A stretch of DNA of 8,374 nucleotides from an uncultured Eubacteriales bacterium (GTDB lineage Bacteria > Bacillota > Clostridia > Peptostreptococcales > Anaerovoracaceae): positions 1-8,374 of the forward strand of contig CADBSP010000117.1 in the NCBI GenBank assembly GCA_902797405.1, read 5' to 3'. Positions 1-6,606 of this stretch are shown piece by piece; the first letter of the stretch is position 1, and the number at the start of each line of letters is the position of its first letter. The notes under the pieces were generated by a model. The model made no database searches and was not told the DNA's origin. It worked only from the letters and a program-made list of their open reading frames with translations. The position numbers were made by a program, and so were the translations under genes.

Positions 1-3000
1 CCCCTCCATTTGGCGTAAAGAGTTGTGTCGCCGGTAATCACTGTATCGTAGTCGGCCATCACTTCACGTGCCGGATCTATCGTCCAGTATTCAAATATAT
101 AGGCGTCTCCTACGCCGCTTGGACGCTCGTTTACCGCGCGGCCCAGACCAGCGTTGGTCTTATACCAGAGCCATTCGCTTCGGGTAGGAGCCGGTGTATT
201 TCCGATTCCGCCGACGTCATAGTTGATGGTGTAGTACGCCTCGACGTTCACCTTGACGGTTTCTTCACATCCCAGGTAGGAAATCTTTATCTCCTGTTCT
301 CCGAGGACCGTACTATCAAAGCCGGAGATCATATCCATCGTCACGGGTATGGTGCTCTGACGACCGTCACTCCAATTTACACACAGGAACAGACCTGAAG
401 GATTGAGTTCTTCTCCCTTCTGGTATGTAGTCTTAAAACCACGGTCCTCCAGCCAGCTGTCAAAGACACCGTTCACATAGACCGAATTCACGCCGGTTTT
501 CTCAATATAATAGTCGTCGCCCTGGTAAACGGCATACACAGTTTGATTGCCCACTTCTGTCAGCCCCTGCACCTCATATGAAAACTTTCCATCAGGGTTC
601 AAAGGTACGCTGTCTAACCGGGTAGTGCCTACCCAGATTTCAACCATTCCGCTTGGGGTAGGACGGTTTGCTGTAGCATCAGCAAAAACGGTTCCGTTCA
701 CGGTAAAGTCTTCGCCCACCAGAATTGTCTTCTCAGGCACTTCCAGAGACACAAATGGCGTGAACTTTTCTATATAATTCGGCATGACACCCACATTCGA
801 AGCCGGCATGATAAAGCTTGTGGTCTCCTTGACAGGATCCTCAAATGCAACTTTCCCGTTGGTGTATACCCATCCATCAAAGGTGTAGTTATTACTCTTA
901 TCCGCCGTTATAGTTACCGTGTCGCCCACCGTCGCCTTAACTCTGTCGGACGGTGTCCCACCGTTGACCGATGCAGTACCCATGGTAACCACCACGTCAT
1001 ACTCATTCTTTTCAAATTTCGCCTTCAGCGTTTTGCCGCTGTCCGGCATGGTATAGCGCATGGTTCTCTCGCTGCTGAGATGAGTGTCGTTTTCATCGTA
1101 CCAGCCGGCAAAGTGATAGCCGCCCCTGTTGTATGCGGTGACGCTTTGTTCTGTGCCAACGGGGTATGTGTTTCCGCTTTCGTACACACTTCCGCCTTCA
1201 TCTGGCTCGATGTTTACAGTAAGCTTACCCACCTGCACTGCAACATTCACCGTTACGCTGGTCTTCGTCTCACCGTCATGGTTGGACGTCGCGGTGATGG
1301 TCAGTTTCTTCCCTTCGGCCTCGCGGGGAGAAACGTACAGTGCCCCGGTATCGGGATTGATTGTTGTATCATTCTGACCGTTGCCGGACAGAGACCAGGT
1401 TACAGTATCATCCTTCGATTCCCCTAAATCACCGCCGAATAGTACAGACGCCGTAAATTGCGTCGTTTGAGCCGTAGGTACGCTCGCTCCTTCAGATGGC
1501 GTCACCGTGATGGCACGGACATAGTACTCCACAGGCGTCACATTCCACACCGCCTCAACAACGGTGTCCGCACGGAAGGTGTAACTATCCCCCGGCTGAT
1601 ACTCCTGCCCGTTGATACGCCACGCTCTAAAGTTCTCGCCGCGCTGCGCTTTGAAGTTGCATTGGGGAAGTGTGAGAGGGATGTCCTCCTTCGCAGTCAT
1701 CTCCAACGTCACTCCGGTGTCGTTCTTGGAATCAAAGGTAACTTTATACTCCTCTCGGGTCCGGAAGTCTGCTTTCACCGTGAGCGTCGCGTCCTCAAAG
1801 GACTCCCCGTAGTTCGGCCAGGGAATCGTAAATTCACGGGTATTCGTGATATCCCATTGGATTTCTACGTTTTGGTAACCGGTAAGACCAGTGTATCCTA
1901 TGACCTTTCGGTGATTTCCGTTTTTGTCCCTGTTCAGTACCAGTCGGAGCCGCTCAAGGATGTTCTCATCATCCTCCTTAACCGAAACGGCGATTTTTCC
2001 ACCCGGCTGCGGATTGTCGCAGGAAACCGAAATCTTGTCGCGATCAGCTTCTTCCACCAGGACGGTCATATCGAAGACCCTTTTGAGCAGCAGAGCTGCG
2101 GGATCGTACGGCATCCAGAAGTACAGCTGCGGGCCCCATTCTGTGTCCATCACTTCAGGCTCATAGAATGGCGGAGATGGGATGCCATTCATATCTGTTC
2201 CCGACCAGAAAGGATAGATTTTGCTGTTGTTCGGCGAATCGTTGTGGTCCTGGAGATTTATGTTTCTGTACTTGAAATCGAAGAATACGGGCGTGTTCGG
2301 TATAGCGCTCGGTTGCTTGGACGGTGTAAGCAGATCCGGTGCAGGATTTCCTTTAAAATCAATAGGATTGAATCCGTCATAATAGCGTCCAACAAAGCTC
2401 GATGGCGCAAAGATGACCTGGACGGTAAAATTCTGATTTAAGGCGTCGGCCTTATTTCTTACCCATGCTGAAGTACTCCCGTTCTCTGCGATGGTACGGA
2501 TCCGGTAGTTCGTGAGGTTTTCGTCCAGCTTTTCATCCAGAACCGGATACACCCATATCTCTTCGCCTGCCTTAACGATGCGCTTCGTTGGATTATCCAC
2601 AGAGCTATACCCTTTGCTAAAATAAGCGGTGTTGTTGTTCCCCGGTCCGGTCAGATCCTCAATCTCGAGATTCGCAAAATGATAACCGTCCTTGTGGTTT
2701 AGGGAAAGATATGCTATGACCCTGGCATCATAGCTCGGCATGAAGAATTTCACAATATCGCCGCCCCTCATCTTGCCGTTCCAGAGTTCAATATTAAGAC
2801 CCTCCACCACAAGCCTGACGGATAGCGTGTCAGATAAGCGCGGGAGCTTCATGACCACGCGCTCGCCGGGCATATATTGGTTATTATCTCGTTCAGTTGT
2901 TAATATAAGCGGATTTGCGTCCTCCTTCATATAATCCCGCACATGCTCGGCACTGTCATCTTCAACGAATATTACGGAACGTGGCTTGTATTCGGCATGA

Positions 3001-4394
3001 TTGGGCTCGTAGTCGATTTGGAGTCTAGGGTCTCTTTCGTTATTTACCGTAATATCAAAGGTAACGCTGTAGTAGTATCCCTTATCTGTAATTTGTAGAT
3101 TGGTAACGTCGCCATTGCTAATGGAGACATCTTTGATTACGAAGAAATCGTCTTCGGTGGTAAAGCCGACCCGTGTGGTCACACCCTGTTTGATGTGCTC
3201 CCAGTTGCCTGTCTTTTCGGCAATTGCAACTTCCGCCCCTTTAATGTAACTTTCTCTCTCCGGTTCCCTCAGCTTTAAGTAACGCCTCGTCTCTGCGCTA
3301 ATCGTATAGTCGTAGAACCTACCCATAGAATAGGGCTCCATCTGGTTATAGAAAGATTCGCTGCCGAGGCGCACCCAGTAGAGCGAATCGTTCACTTTTC
3401 CGCAGGCCTCCCACGGGTAATTGCTTCTGGCAGATTGGCCCATCGCCTCCCCCAGCACGTCCCGAAAGGGCGGGGTTGACATCTCCGTGAAGGTCAGATC
3501 AAAGTTCTCGGGCAATATGTTCGAGTATGTTTCACTGGCTATTGTTCCTTTGTAATGGAGCTCGTGCAGATAATAGCCCTCATCGACATTGACCGTGAAA
3601 TAGACCGGCTCGTTGTTAGCGAACAGATCGTCCCTATACATCCTCCACGAAGAGCCTGTTCCCCCGAGGTAATCGGAGCCGATGTAACCCAATCTTCCAT
3701 GGCTGTCGTTCTCGAGCTTCACGCTACGAAAACGTTGGAATTCTGCCATCTCGCGCAAGGTCTCATCTAATGGGCCATTAATTTCCCAGGGCCGCTTGAA
3801 CTGCGTATTCCAGGCCGTTGTCACCACAAGCTTACAGTTTGTGTTCGGCATATAGAAAGACCTATCATGCTTGATCGCTCCGTGAGAAAGCTGATAGGCG
3901 TGGTGTGTAAAGATAAAATCTTTACTGTTATTGCTCTCCTCCGCTCGGACCAGGAAGCTCCGCATATGGGAGAAGTAATCGCGAGGCTTCGATACATTGG
4001 TATAGATATAGTAGGAAACTCTGTCATCCTCCCTGAACCAATACCGTTTGTATGTAGAAGCGCCCTCCCTGATGTACTCTATCTTCTGTGGTTTCGCGTA
4101 TCCCTCCGATACATTATACGGGAGTTGGACTACCACATAGGGTTCCGGGACATTTGTTATGACATCCAGATAATAAAGCTTATCCTCCGCCGCCTGCACC
4201 GTCTGGCTCATGGGTGGCAGCATCCCGACAATCATCACGAGCGTAAGTATTACTGCAAGTAGTCGGTTTCTTATCTCCATGTTGCTATTCCTTCCTCTTT
4301 TAACATCTGTTCTTCGCTTTCGTGTATGATACAATTCTTCCTGATTTCGATTATCATTTGGTGACGTTCTTCGCGAACTCTCCATCATGTTCAT
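1..4394 (-). CDS. Giant secreted InlB-repeat / Ig-like surface protein (5' part, runs off left edge)
   Basis: One open frame runs from the ATG at 4394-4392 to base 1 with no stop, giving 1464 codons and more beyond the edge. I checked the frame at both ends and at several interior points. Residues 39-68 form a signal peptide (MEIRNRLLAVILTLVM..., probable cleavage after VQA near 67-68). Residues about 69-880 resemble no family I know. The rest is modular: an InlB-type B-repeat (880-955), a Big_2-like Ig domain (955-1048), two divergent InlB B-repeats (1052-1127, 1130-1210, with the typical 'GYHFAGWY' and 'YTFDGWV' cores), a Big_3_5-like Ig domain (1210-1305), a Big_3-like domain (1306-1385), and another InlB/Flg_new repeat ending 'TTLYAKW'. 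Such proteins are exported, usually wall-anchored adhesins or matrix proteins; any anchor would lie beyond the edge. The 4394 start has the best Shine-Dalgarno site, and an in-frame ATG at 4280 is the alternative. Ligand unknown. Confidence 0.9.
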   Translation of the reverse strand, partial: MNMMESSRRTSPNDNRNQEELYHTRKRRTDVKRGRNSNMEIRNRLLAVILTLVMIVGMLPPMSQTVQAAEDKLYYLDVITNVPEPYVVVQLPYNVSEGYAKPQKIEYIREGASTYKRYWFREDDRVSYYIYTNVSKPRDYFSHMRSFLVRAEESNNSKDFIFTHHAYQLSHGAIKHDRSFYMPNTNCKLVVTTAWNTQFKRPWEINGPLDETLREMAEFQRFRSVKLENDSHGRLGYIGSDYLGGTGSSWRMYRDDLFANNEPVYFTVNVDEGYYLHELHYKGTIASETYSNILPENFDLTFTEMSTPPFRDVLGEAMGQSARSNYPWEACGKVNDSLYWVRLGSESFYNQMEPYSMGRFYDYTISAETRRYLKLREPERESYIKGAEVAIAEKTGNWEHIKQGVTTRVGFTTEDDFFVIKDVSISNGDVTNLQITDKGYYYSVTFDITVNNERDPRLQIDYEPNHAEYKPRSVIFVEDDSAEHVRDYMKEDANPLILTTERDNNQYMPGERVVMKLPRLSDTLSVRLVVEGLNIELWNGKMRGGDIVKFFMPSYDARVIAYLSLNHKDGYHFANLEIEDLTGPGNNNTAYFSKGYSSVDNPTKRIVKAGEEIWVYPVLDEKLDENLTNYRIRTIAENGSTSAWVRNKADALNQNFTVQVIFAPSSFVGRYYDGFNPIDFKGNPAPDLLTPSKQPSAIPNTPVFFDFKYRNINLQDHNDSPNNSKIYPFWSGTDMNGIPSPPFYEPEVMDTEWGPQLYFWMPYDPAALLLKRVFDMTVLVEEADRDKISVSCDNPQPGGKIAVSVKEDDENILERLRLVLNRDKNGNHRKVIGYTGLTGYQNVEIQWDITNTREFTIPWPNYGESFEDATLTVKADFRTREEYKVTFDSKNDTGVTLEMTAKEDIPLTLPQCNFKAQRGENFRAWRINGQEYQPGDSYTFRADTVVEAVWNVTPVEYYVRAITVTPSEGASVPTAQTTQFTASVLFGGDLGESKDDTVTWSLSGNGQNDTTINPDTGALYVSPREAEGKKLTITATSNHDGETKTSVTVNVAVQVGKLTVNIEPDEGGSVYESGNTYPVGTEQSVTAYNRGGYHFAGWYDENDTHLSSERTMRYTMPDSGKTLKAKFEKNEYDVVVTMGTASVNGGTPSDRVKATVGDTVTITADKSNNYTFDGWVYTNGKVAFEDPVKETTSFIMPASNVGVMPNYIEKFTPFVSLEVPEKTILVGEDFTVNGTVFADATANRPTPSGMVEIWVGTTRLDSVPLNPDGKFSYEVQGLTEVGNQTVYAVYQGDDYYIEKTGVNSVYVNGVFDSWLEDRGFKTTYQKGEELNPSGLFLCVNWSDGRQSTIPVTMDMISGFDSTVLGEQEIKISYLGCEETVKVNVEAYYTINYDVGGIGNTPAPTRSEWLWYKTNAGLGRAVNERPSGVGDAYIFEYWTIDPAREVMADYDTVITGDTTLYAKWR

Positions 4395-4513
4395 AAGGCG
4401 CCACCTCCCAAAGTATATAAAAACGCACCACGAACCTGATACAGCAGTATGCTGTTCAGGTCATGGCGCAGTATTTTTCCGTGCTTGGATTCAGTTTTAT
4501 TTAGTCGTTTCAT
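4391..4513 (-). CDS. Possible 40-residue leader peptide coupled to the surface protein
   Basis: A 40-codon ORF begins at ATG 4513, preceded by GGGGG with a 7-nt spacer, about 49 nt downstream of the predicted transcription start. Its TGA stop overlaps the next ATG as ATGA, the usual arrangement for translational coupling. The peptide starts MKRLNKTESKHGKILRHDLN and ends YTLGGGAL. It is basic, has no signal peptide or Cys, and matches no family I know. The frame is open further upstream to an ATG at 4666, but the predicted promoter lies inside that extension, so the 91-residue version is unlikely. It may be a true small protein, a leader that sets translation of the giant gene, or a chance ORF whose last codons just cover the downstream ribosome binding site. 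Confidence 0.4.
   Translation of the reverse strand: MKRLNKTESKHGKILRHDLNSILLYQVRGAFLYTLGGGAL
4401..4408 (-). promoter_or_regulatory. Strong ribosome binding site for the surface protein start at 4394
   Basis: On the minus strand GGAGGTGG ends 6 nt before ATG 4394 (GGAGG core 9 nt away), a full match to the anti-Shine-Dalgarno sequence. The alternative ATG at 4280 also has a usable site (GAGGAAGG, 9 nt away), so it may be an internal start. The stronger site and the ATGA overlap with the upstream small ORF favour 4394. Confidence 0.7.
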
Positions 4514-4560
4514 GGATATTCCCCCGATGTGTTCTACCGACCTATAGCACACATATTCTC

Positions 4561-4589
4561 CAAGGTTAATTATAAATACTAACAAGGTT
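4561..4589. repeat. Direct repeat CAAGGTT at 22-bp period over the surface protein promoter
   Basis: CAAGGTT occurs at 4561-4567 and again at 4583-4589, exactly 22 bp apart (AACCTTG on the minus strand). One copy is in the -35/-10 spacer and the other covers the predicted transcription start. Spacing near two helical turns on one DNA face suits a dimeric or tandem-binding regulator. The binding role is inferred. Confidence 0.4.
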
Positions 4590-4597
4590 CTATTCAA
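4569..4597 (-). promoter_or_regulatory. Sigma-A-type promoter for the leader ORF and surface protein
   Basis: The minus strand has TTGAAT (4597-4592), a 17-bp spacer, and a perfect TATAAT (4574-4569). Transcription would start near 4562. This leaves about 49 nt before the small ORF and about 168 nt before the surface protein start. Confidence 0.7.
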
Positions 4598-4607
4598 GAA
4601 CGCTGAC

Positions 4608-4640
4608 GAATATGACTTGTAAAAACAGGAAAACGACTTG
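4608..4640. repeat. Imperfect 12-bp direct repeat at 21-bp period between the divergent promoters
   Basis: GAATATGACTTG (4608-4619) and GAAAACGACTTG (4629-4640) match at 10 of 12 positions and begin exactly 21 bp apart. LytTR regulators are known to bind pairs of roughly 9-bp direct repeats separated by about 12 bp, which is the same period. The pair lies just upstream of the surface protein -35 and overlaps the regulator's own -35. It fits activation one way and autorepression the other, but the bases do not closely match the published AgrA/ComE-type consensus. Confidence 0.45.
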
Positions 4641-4666
4641 ATTATTGCTCTGTCTTCGATTATCAT
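4638..4666 (+). promoter_or_regulatory. Sigma-A-type promoter for the LytTR regulator
   Basis: TTGATT (4638-4643), a 17-bp spacer and TATCAT (4661-4666) form a good promoter. Transcription would start near 4673, about 59 nt before the ATG at 4732, which is preceded by AGAGG at 4717-4721. The -35 shares bases with the 21-bp-period repeat. Confidence 0.6.
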
Positions 4667-4667
4667 T
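4655..4667 (+). repeat. 13-bp exact repeat over the regulator -10; second copy at 4346-4358
   Basis: TTCGATTATCATT occurs here, covering the regulator -10 box, and again in the same orientation at 4346-4358, inside the 5' end of the surface protein frame, 309 bp away. An exact 13-mer within about 300 bp is unlikely but possible by chance in AT-rich DNA. It could be a second operator, or a remnant of duplication. Confidence 0.3.
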
Positions 4668-4731
4668 ATGGAAAAAAGAGGAAAAAGGGTACTGAAAAAG
4701 TTTATGAATAATTCTGAGAGGTTGTGAGAAA

Positions 4732-5568
4732 ATGAATCAGCATGCGATTGCCGAGCTAACCGCAGAACTTGTACTTAAATACTACGAAAATGATCCTTGG
4801 CCTTTCCTGGAGCATTTCGATGATGAAAGTCTGTGGTACGGTCCTGCAGAGGGACAGTATATCAAAGGACGTCAGGCAATGTTCGATATCTGGAGTCAGG
4901 ATGAGCATAATTTGACCTTTACCGTCGGGGATATGAAGGTAGAATACAATTCGGCTGCTCCCACGTCCTGCAATGTGATGCTAAGATATCCCGTGGTCAC
5001 CCACTATCCGGACGGGGAAGATATTTCTGTAAATCAGCGTCTGTTGCTCTGTTGGGGAGATCGAAGCGTGATGGATGAAAACGGCAAGCAAACAAAGCAG
5101 CCACGAATTCTGGTTTGTCACATATCAAATCCCCATGCAAAGCATGAGGATGATGTAATATACCCTAAACGTTTTAGGCAAGTATTATCCCAAAGTGGCG
5201 CCATGCCACATAAGGGCGAAAGACTTCATTTCCGCGGCGTTGACCGCTCAGATTACTTCTACCTCTCCGACAACATCCTTTGGATTGAAAGTGACAGAGG
5301 CGGAATGCACAGCATCCTGCATACCGCGGATGGGAGCATCCAGGTATTCGATAAGATAATAAATCTATCCAAAGCCTATCCTCATTTGTTCCTCCGCTGT
5401 CATCAGAGTTATCTGGTCAATCCAAACTATATCCGAAATATCCGCCGCTTTGAGCTGCGCCTGACCAATGGCGTCGTGCTCCCCATCCCGGAGAAGAAGT
5501 ATACCGCTTTCCGAGACCAGGTCACTAGGCTTTTGAAAAATGACCTATCGCAGCCATCAGCTAAATAG
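4732..5568 (+). CDS. NTF2/SnoaL-like sensor fused to a LytTR DNA-binding domain
   Basis: This is a 278-residue soluble transcription regulator. Residues about 5-135 look like an NTF2/SnoaL-like fold: an N-terminal helix, then 'SLWYGPAEGQYIKGRQAM' (33-50) and alternating strands. Such cone-shaped folds usually hold a small ligand or dimerise. Residues about 172-268 are a clear LytTR domain: 'ILWIES' (182-187), 'FLRCHQSYLVNPNYIRNI' (220-237), and 'LTNGVVLPIPEKKYTAFRDQ' (244-263). There is no phosphoacceptor receiver domain and no membrane segment, so it is probably a one-component sensor rather than an AgrA-type response regulator. It is transcribed divergently from the surface protein, with direct repeats at LytTR-like spacing between the promoters, so that gene is the likely target (inference). 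Its stop overlaps the larC stop by 8 bp on the opposite strand. Ligand unknown. Confidence 0.88.
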   Translation: MNQHAIAELTAELVLKYYENDPWPFLEHFDDESLWYGPAEGQYIKGRQAMFDIWSQDEHNLTFTVGDMKVEYNSAAPTSCNVMLRYPVVTHYPDGEDISVNQRLLLCWGDRSVMDENGKQTKQPRILVCHISNPHAKHEDDVIYPKRFRQVLSQSGAMPHKGERLHFRGVDRSDYFYLSDNILWIESDRGGMHSILHTADGSIQVFDKIINLSKAYPHLFLRCHQSYLVNPNYIRNIRRFELRLTNGVVLPIPEKKYTAFRDQVTRLLKNDLSQPSAK

Positions 5569-6400
5569 CTAGCCCTTTTAAAGCTCTGAGCCCTCCTGCT
5601 ATTCCATCAAATTTTCTGGAGCCAATGCCTAGTCCAATTTCCTCCACAATTATTCCAGGCAACGGTTCAAATTCATCAACGAAATTTTTAAGAAGCGCTG
5701 CTCCTGTTGGAGTGCATGATTCCGACGGTATTATGCCTGCTTTAAAAGGTATTCCTTTTAAAATGTTTAATGTTGCAGGAGCCGGAACAGGCATAATGCC
5801 ATGTGCACATTTAACATACCCGTTTCCAACAGCAATTGGAGATGCTATTACCCTTTCCGGGGAAAGCTTCTCTATTATATAGCAAACAGCAGTAACATCG
5901 GCTATGGCATCCATCCTTCCCACCTCGTGGAAATGAACATCGCTTACCGGATGCCCATGCGCTTTGCTCTCCGCCTCCGCAATTATATTATAAACTTTAA
6001 TTGCATTTGCTTTTACACTTTCAGACACAGAAAGAGAATTGATAATCTCCTCGATTTCCGTCATTCCCCTATGTGTGTGTTCATCGTCGTTGTCGTGATG
6101 ATGATGTCCATGGTCATGATGATGGACGTGATGACGGTGATGACCATGCTCGTGGTCATGATGATGGTCAAAAGAAACCTGCCAGTCATCTGGTTCTTCC
6201 TCGCCTTTTATGAGCACTCTCATACGGGTTCCTGCAATTCCGCCGCTCCATGCTTCTTCAATTTTATATTCCACTCCGGGAATCCCCATAGAGTTTAGTT
6301 CGTTTAGAACGCCTGACTTATCTTCACATAGTCCCACTAGTGCTGCTGTAAGCATGTCTCCTGAGGCACCAAAACCACAGTCAAAATAAATGATTTTCAT
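5561..6400 (-). CDS. larC: LarC-type nickel-pincer cofactor protein, LarC1 half only
   Basis: LarC is the CTP-dependent nickel chaperone that inserts Ni into the pincer nucleotide cofactor of lactate racemase and relatives. The 279 residues carry family landmarks: 'YFDCGFGASGDM' (5-16), 'DVHFHEVGRMDAIADVT' (154-170), 'CAHGIMPVPAPATLNILKG' (198-216) and 'CTPTGAALL' (229-237). Residues 79-110 are a His-rich loop with 19 His in 32 positions, a likely metal store or relay. The start has AAGAGG 7 nt upstream. Full LarC proteins are much longer; in Lactobacillus plantarum the gene is split into larC1 and larC2 joined by -1 frameshifting. Here the frame ends at 'LRALKG', the LarC1 boundary, and the LarC2 sequence is replaced by the convergent regulator gene. 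It may be a stand-alone LarC1 or a truncated, inactive gene. No larA, larB or larE is in view. Confidence 0.85.
   Translation of the reverse strand: MKIIYFDCGFGASGDMLTAALVGLCEDKSGVLNELNSMGIPGVEYKIEEAWSGGIAGTRMRVLIKGEEEPDDWQVSFDHHHDHEHGHHRHHVHHHDHGHHHHDNDDEHTHRGMTEIEEIINSLSVSESVKANAIKVYNIIAEAESKAHGHPVSDVHFHEVGRMDAIADVTAVCYIIEKLSPERVIASPIAVGNGYVKCAHGIMPVPAPATLNILKGIPFKAGIIPSESCTPTGAALLKNFVDEFEPLPGIIVEEIGLGIGSRKFDGIAGGLRALKGLAI
5576..5582 (-). other. In-phase -1 slippery heptamer near the larC 3' end
   Basis: On the minus strand the larC frame reads GCT TTA AAA GGG, which contains T-TTA-AAA in exactly the X-XXY-YYZ phase used for -1 frameshifting. It lies five codons before the stop, where LarC2 would be expected to join. 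A weak AGCT/AGCT hairpin begins 5 nt downstream. The -1 frame beyond does not read as LarC2; it runs antisense into the regulator gene. So this is either a relic of a larC1/larC2 frameshift site or chance in an A/T-rich stretch. Confidence 0.4.
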
Positions 6401-6431
6401 ACATTATCCTCTTTTAACTTATTTTTATCGG

Positions 6432-6584
6432 TTCTATCTGTCACCTTACATATAGGGCCGTTAGTTGCATCTGTCACCTTGTATATGGGTACGTTAGTTC
6501 TATCTATCTCCTTACATATAGGGCCGTTAGTTGCATCTGTCACCTTGTATATGGGTACGTTAGTTCTATCTATCTCCCTACATA
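6432..6584. repeat. 33-bp tandem repeat array with alternating unit types
   Basis: Four complete 33-bp units lie at 6432-6464, 6465-6497, 6498-6530 and 6531-6563, with 21 nt of a fifth at 6564-6584. Units 1, 3 and 5 are one type (start TTCTATCT, core ACATATAGGGCC) and units 2 and 4 another (start TTGCATCT, core GTATATGGGTAC). Units 2 and 4 are identical; 1 and 3 differ at 2 bases. All full units end CGTTAG. The larger period is therefore 66 bp. The array fills most of the 206 bp between the S-component gene and larC, so it would be transcribed if they are co-transcribed. I do not recognise it; it is not a CRISPR, as there are no unique spacers. Confidence 0.9.
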
Positions 6585-6606
6585 AGATTCTAACGATTAT
6601 GTCATT

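Noticed and set aside
1458..2441. 327-codon plus-strand ORF
   Set aside because: It lies entirely antisense to the continuous surface protein frame, its translation has no family features, and the opposite frame has clear Ig/InlB modules.
4391..4666. 91-residue version of the small minus-strand ORF
   Set aside because: The TTGAAT-17-TATAAT promoter lies inside its first half, so the transcript would start after the ATG at 4666. Only the 40-codon form starting at 4513 is kept.
5555..5600. Bidirectional terminator between the convergent regulator and larC genes
   Set aside because: The stops overlap by 8 bp, and the only inverted repeat (AGCT/AGCT) is 4 bp, too weak for an intrinsic terminator.
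5801..6298. 165-codon plus-strand ORF with a Met/Val-rich middle
   Set aside because: It is antisense to larC. The odd Met/Val run is simply the complement of the His-rich loop.
6432..6584. CRISPR array
   Set aside because: The units are directly adjacent and alternate between two fixed types. There are no unique spacers and no cas genes.
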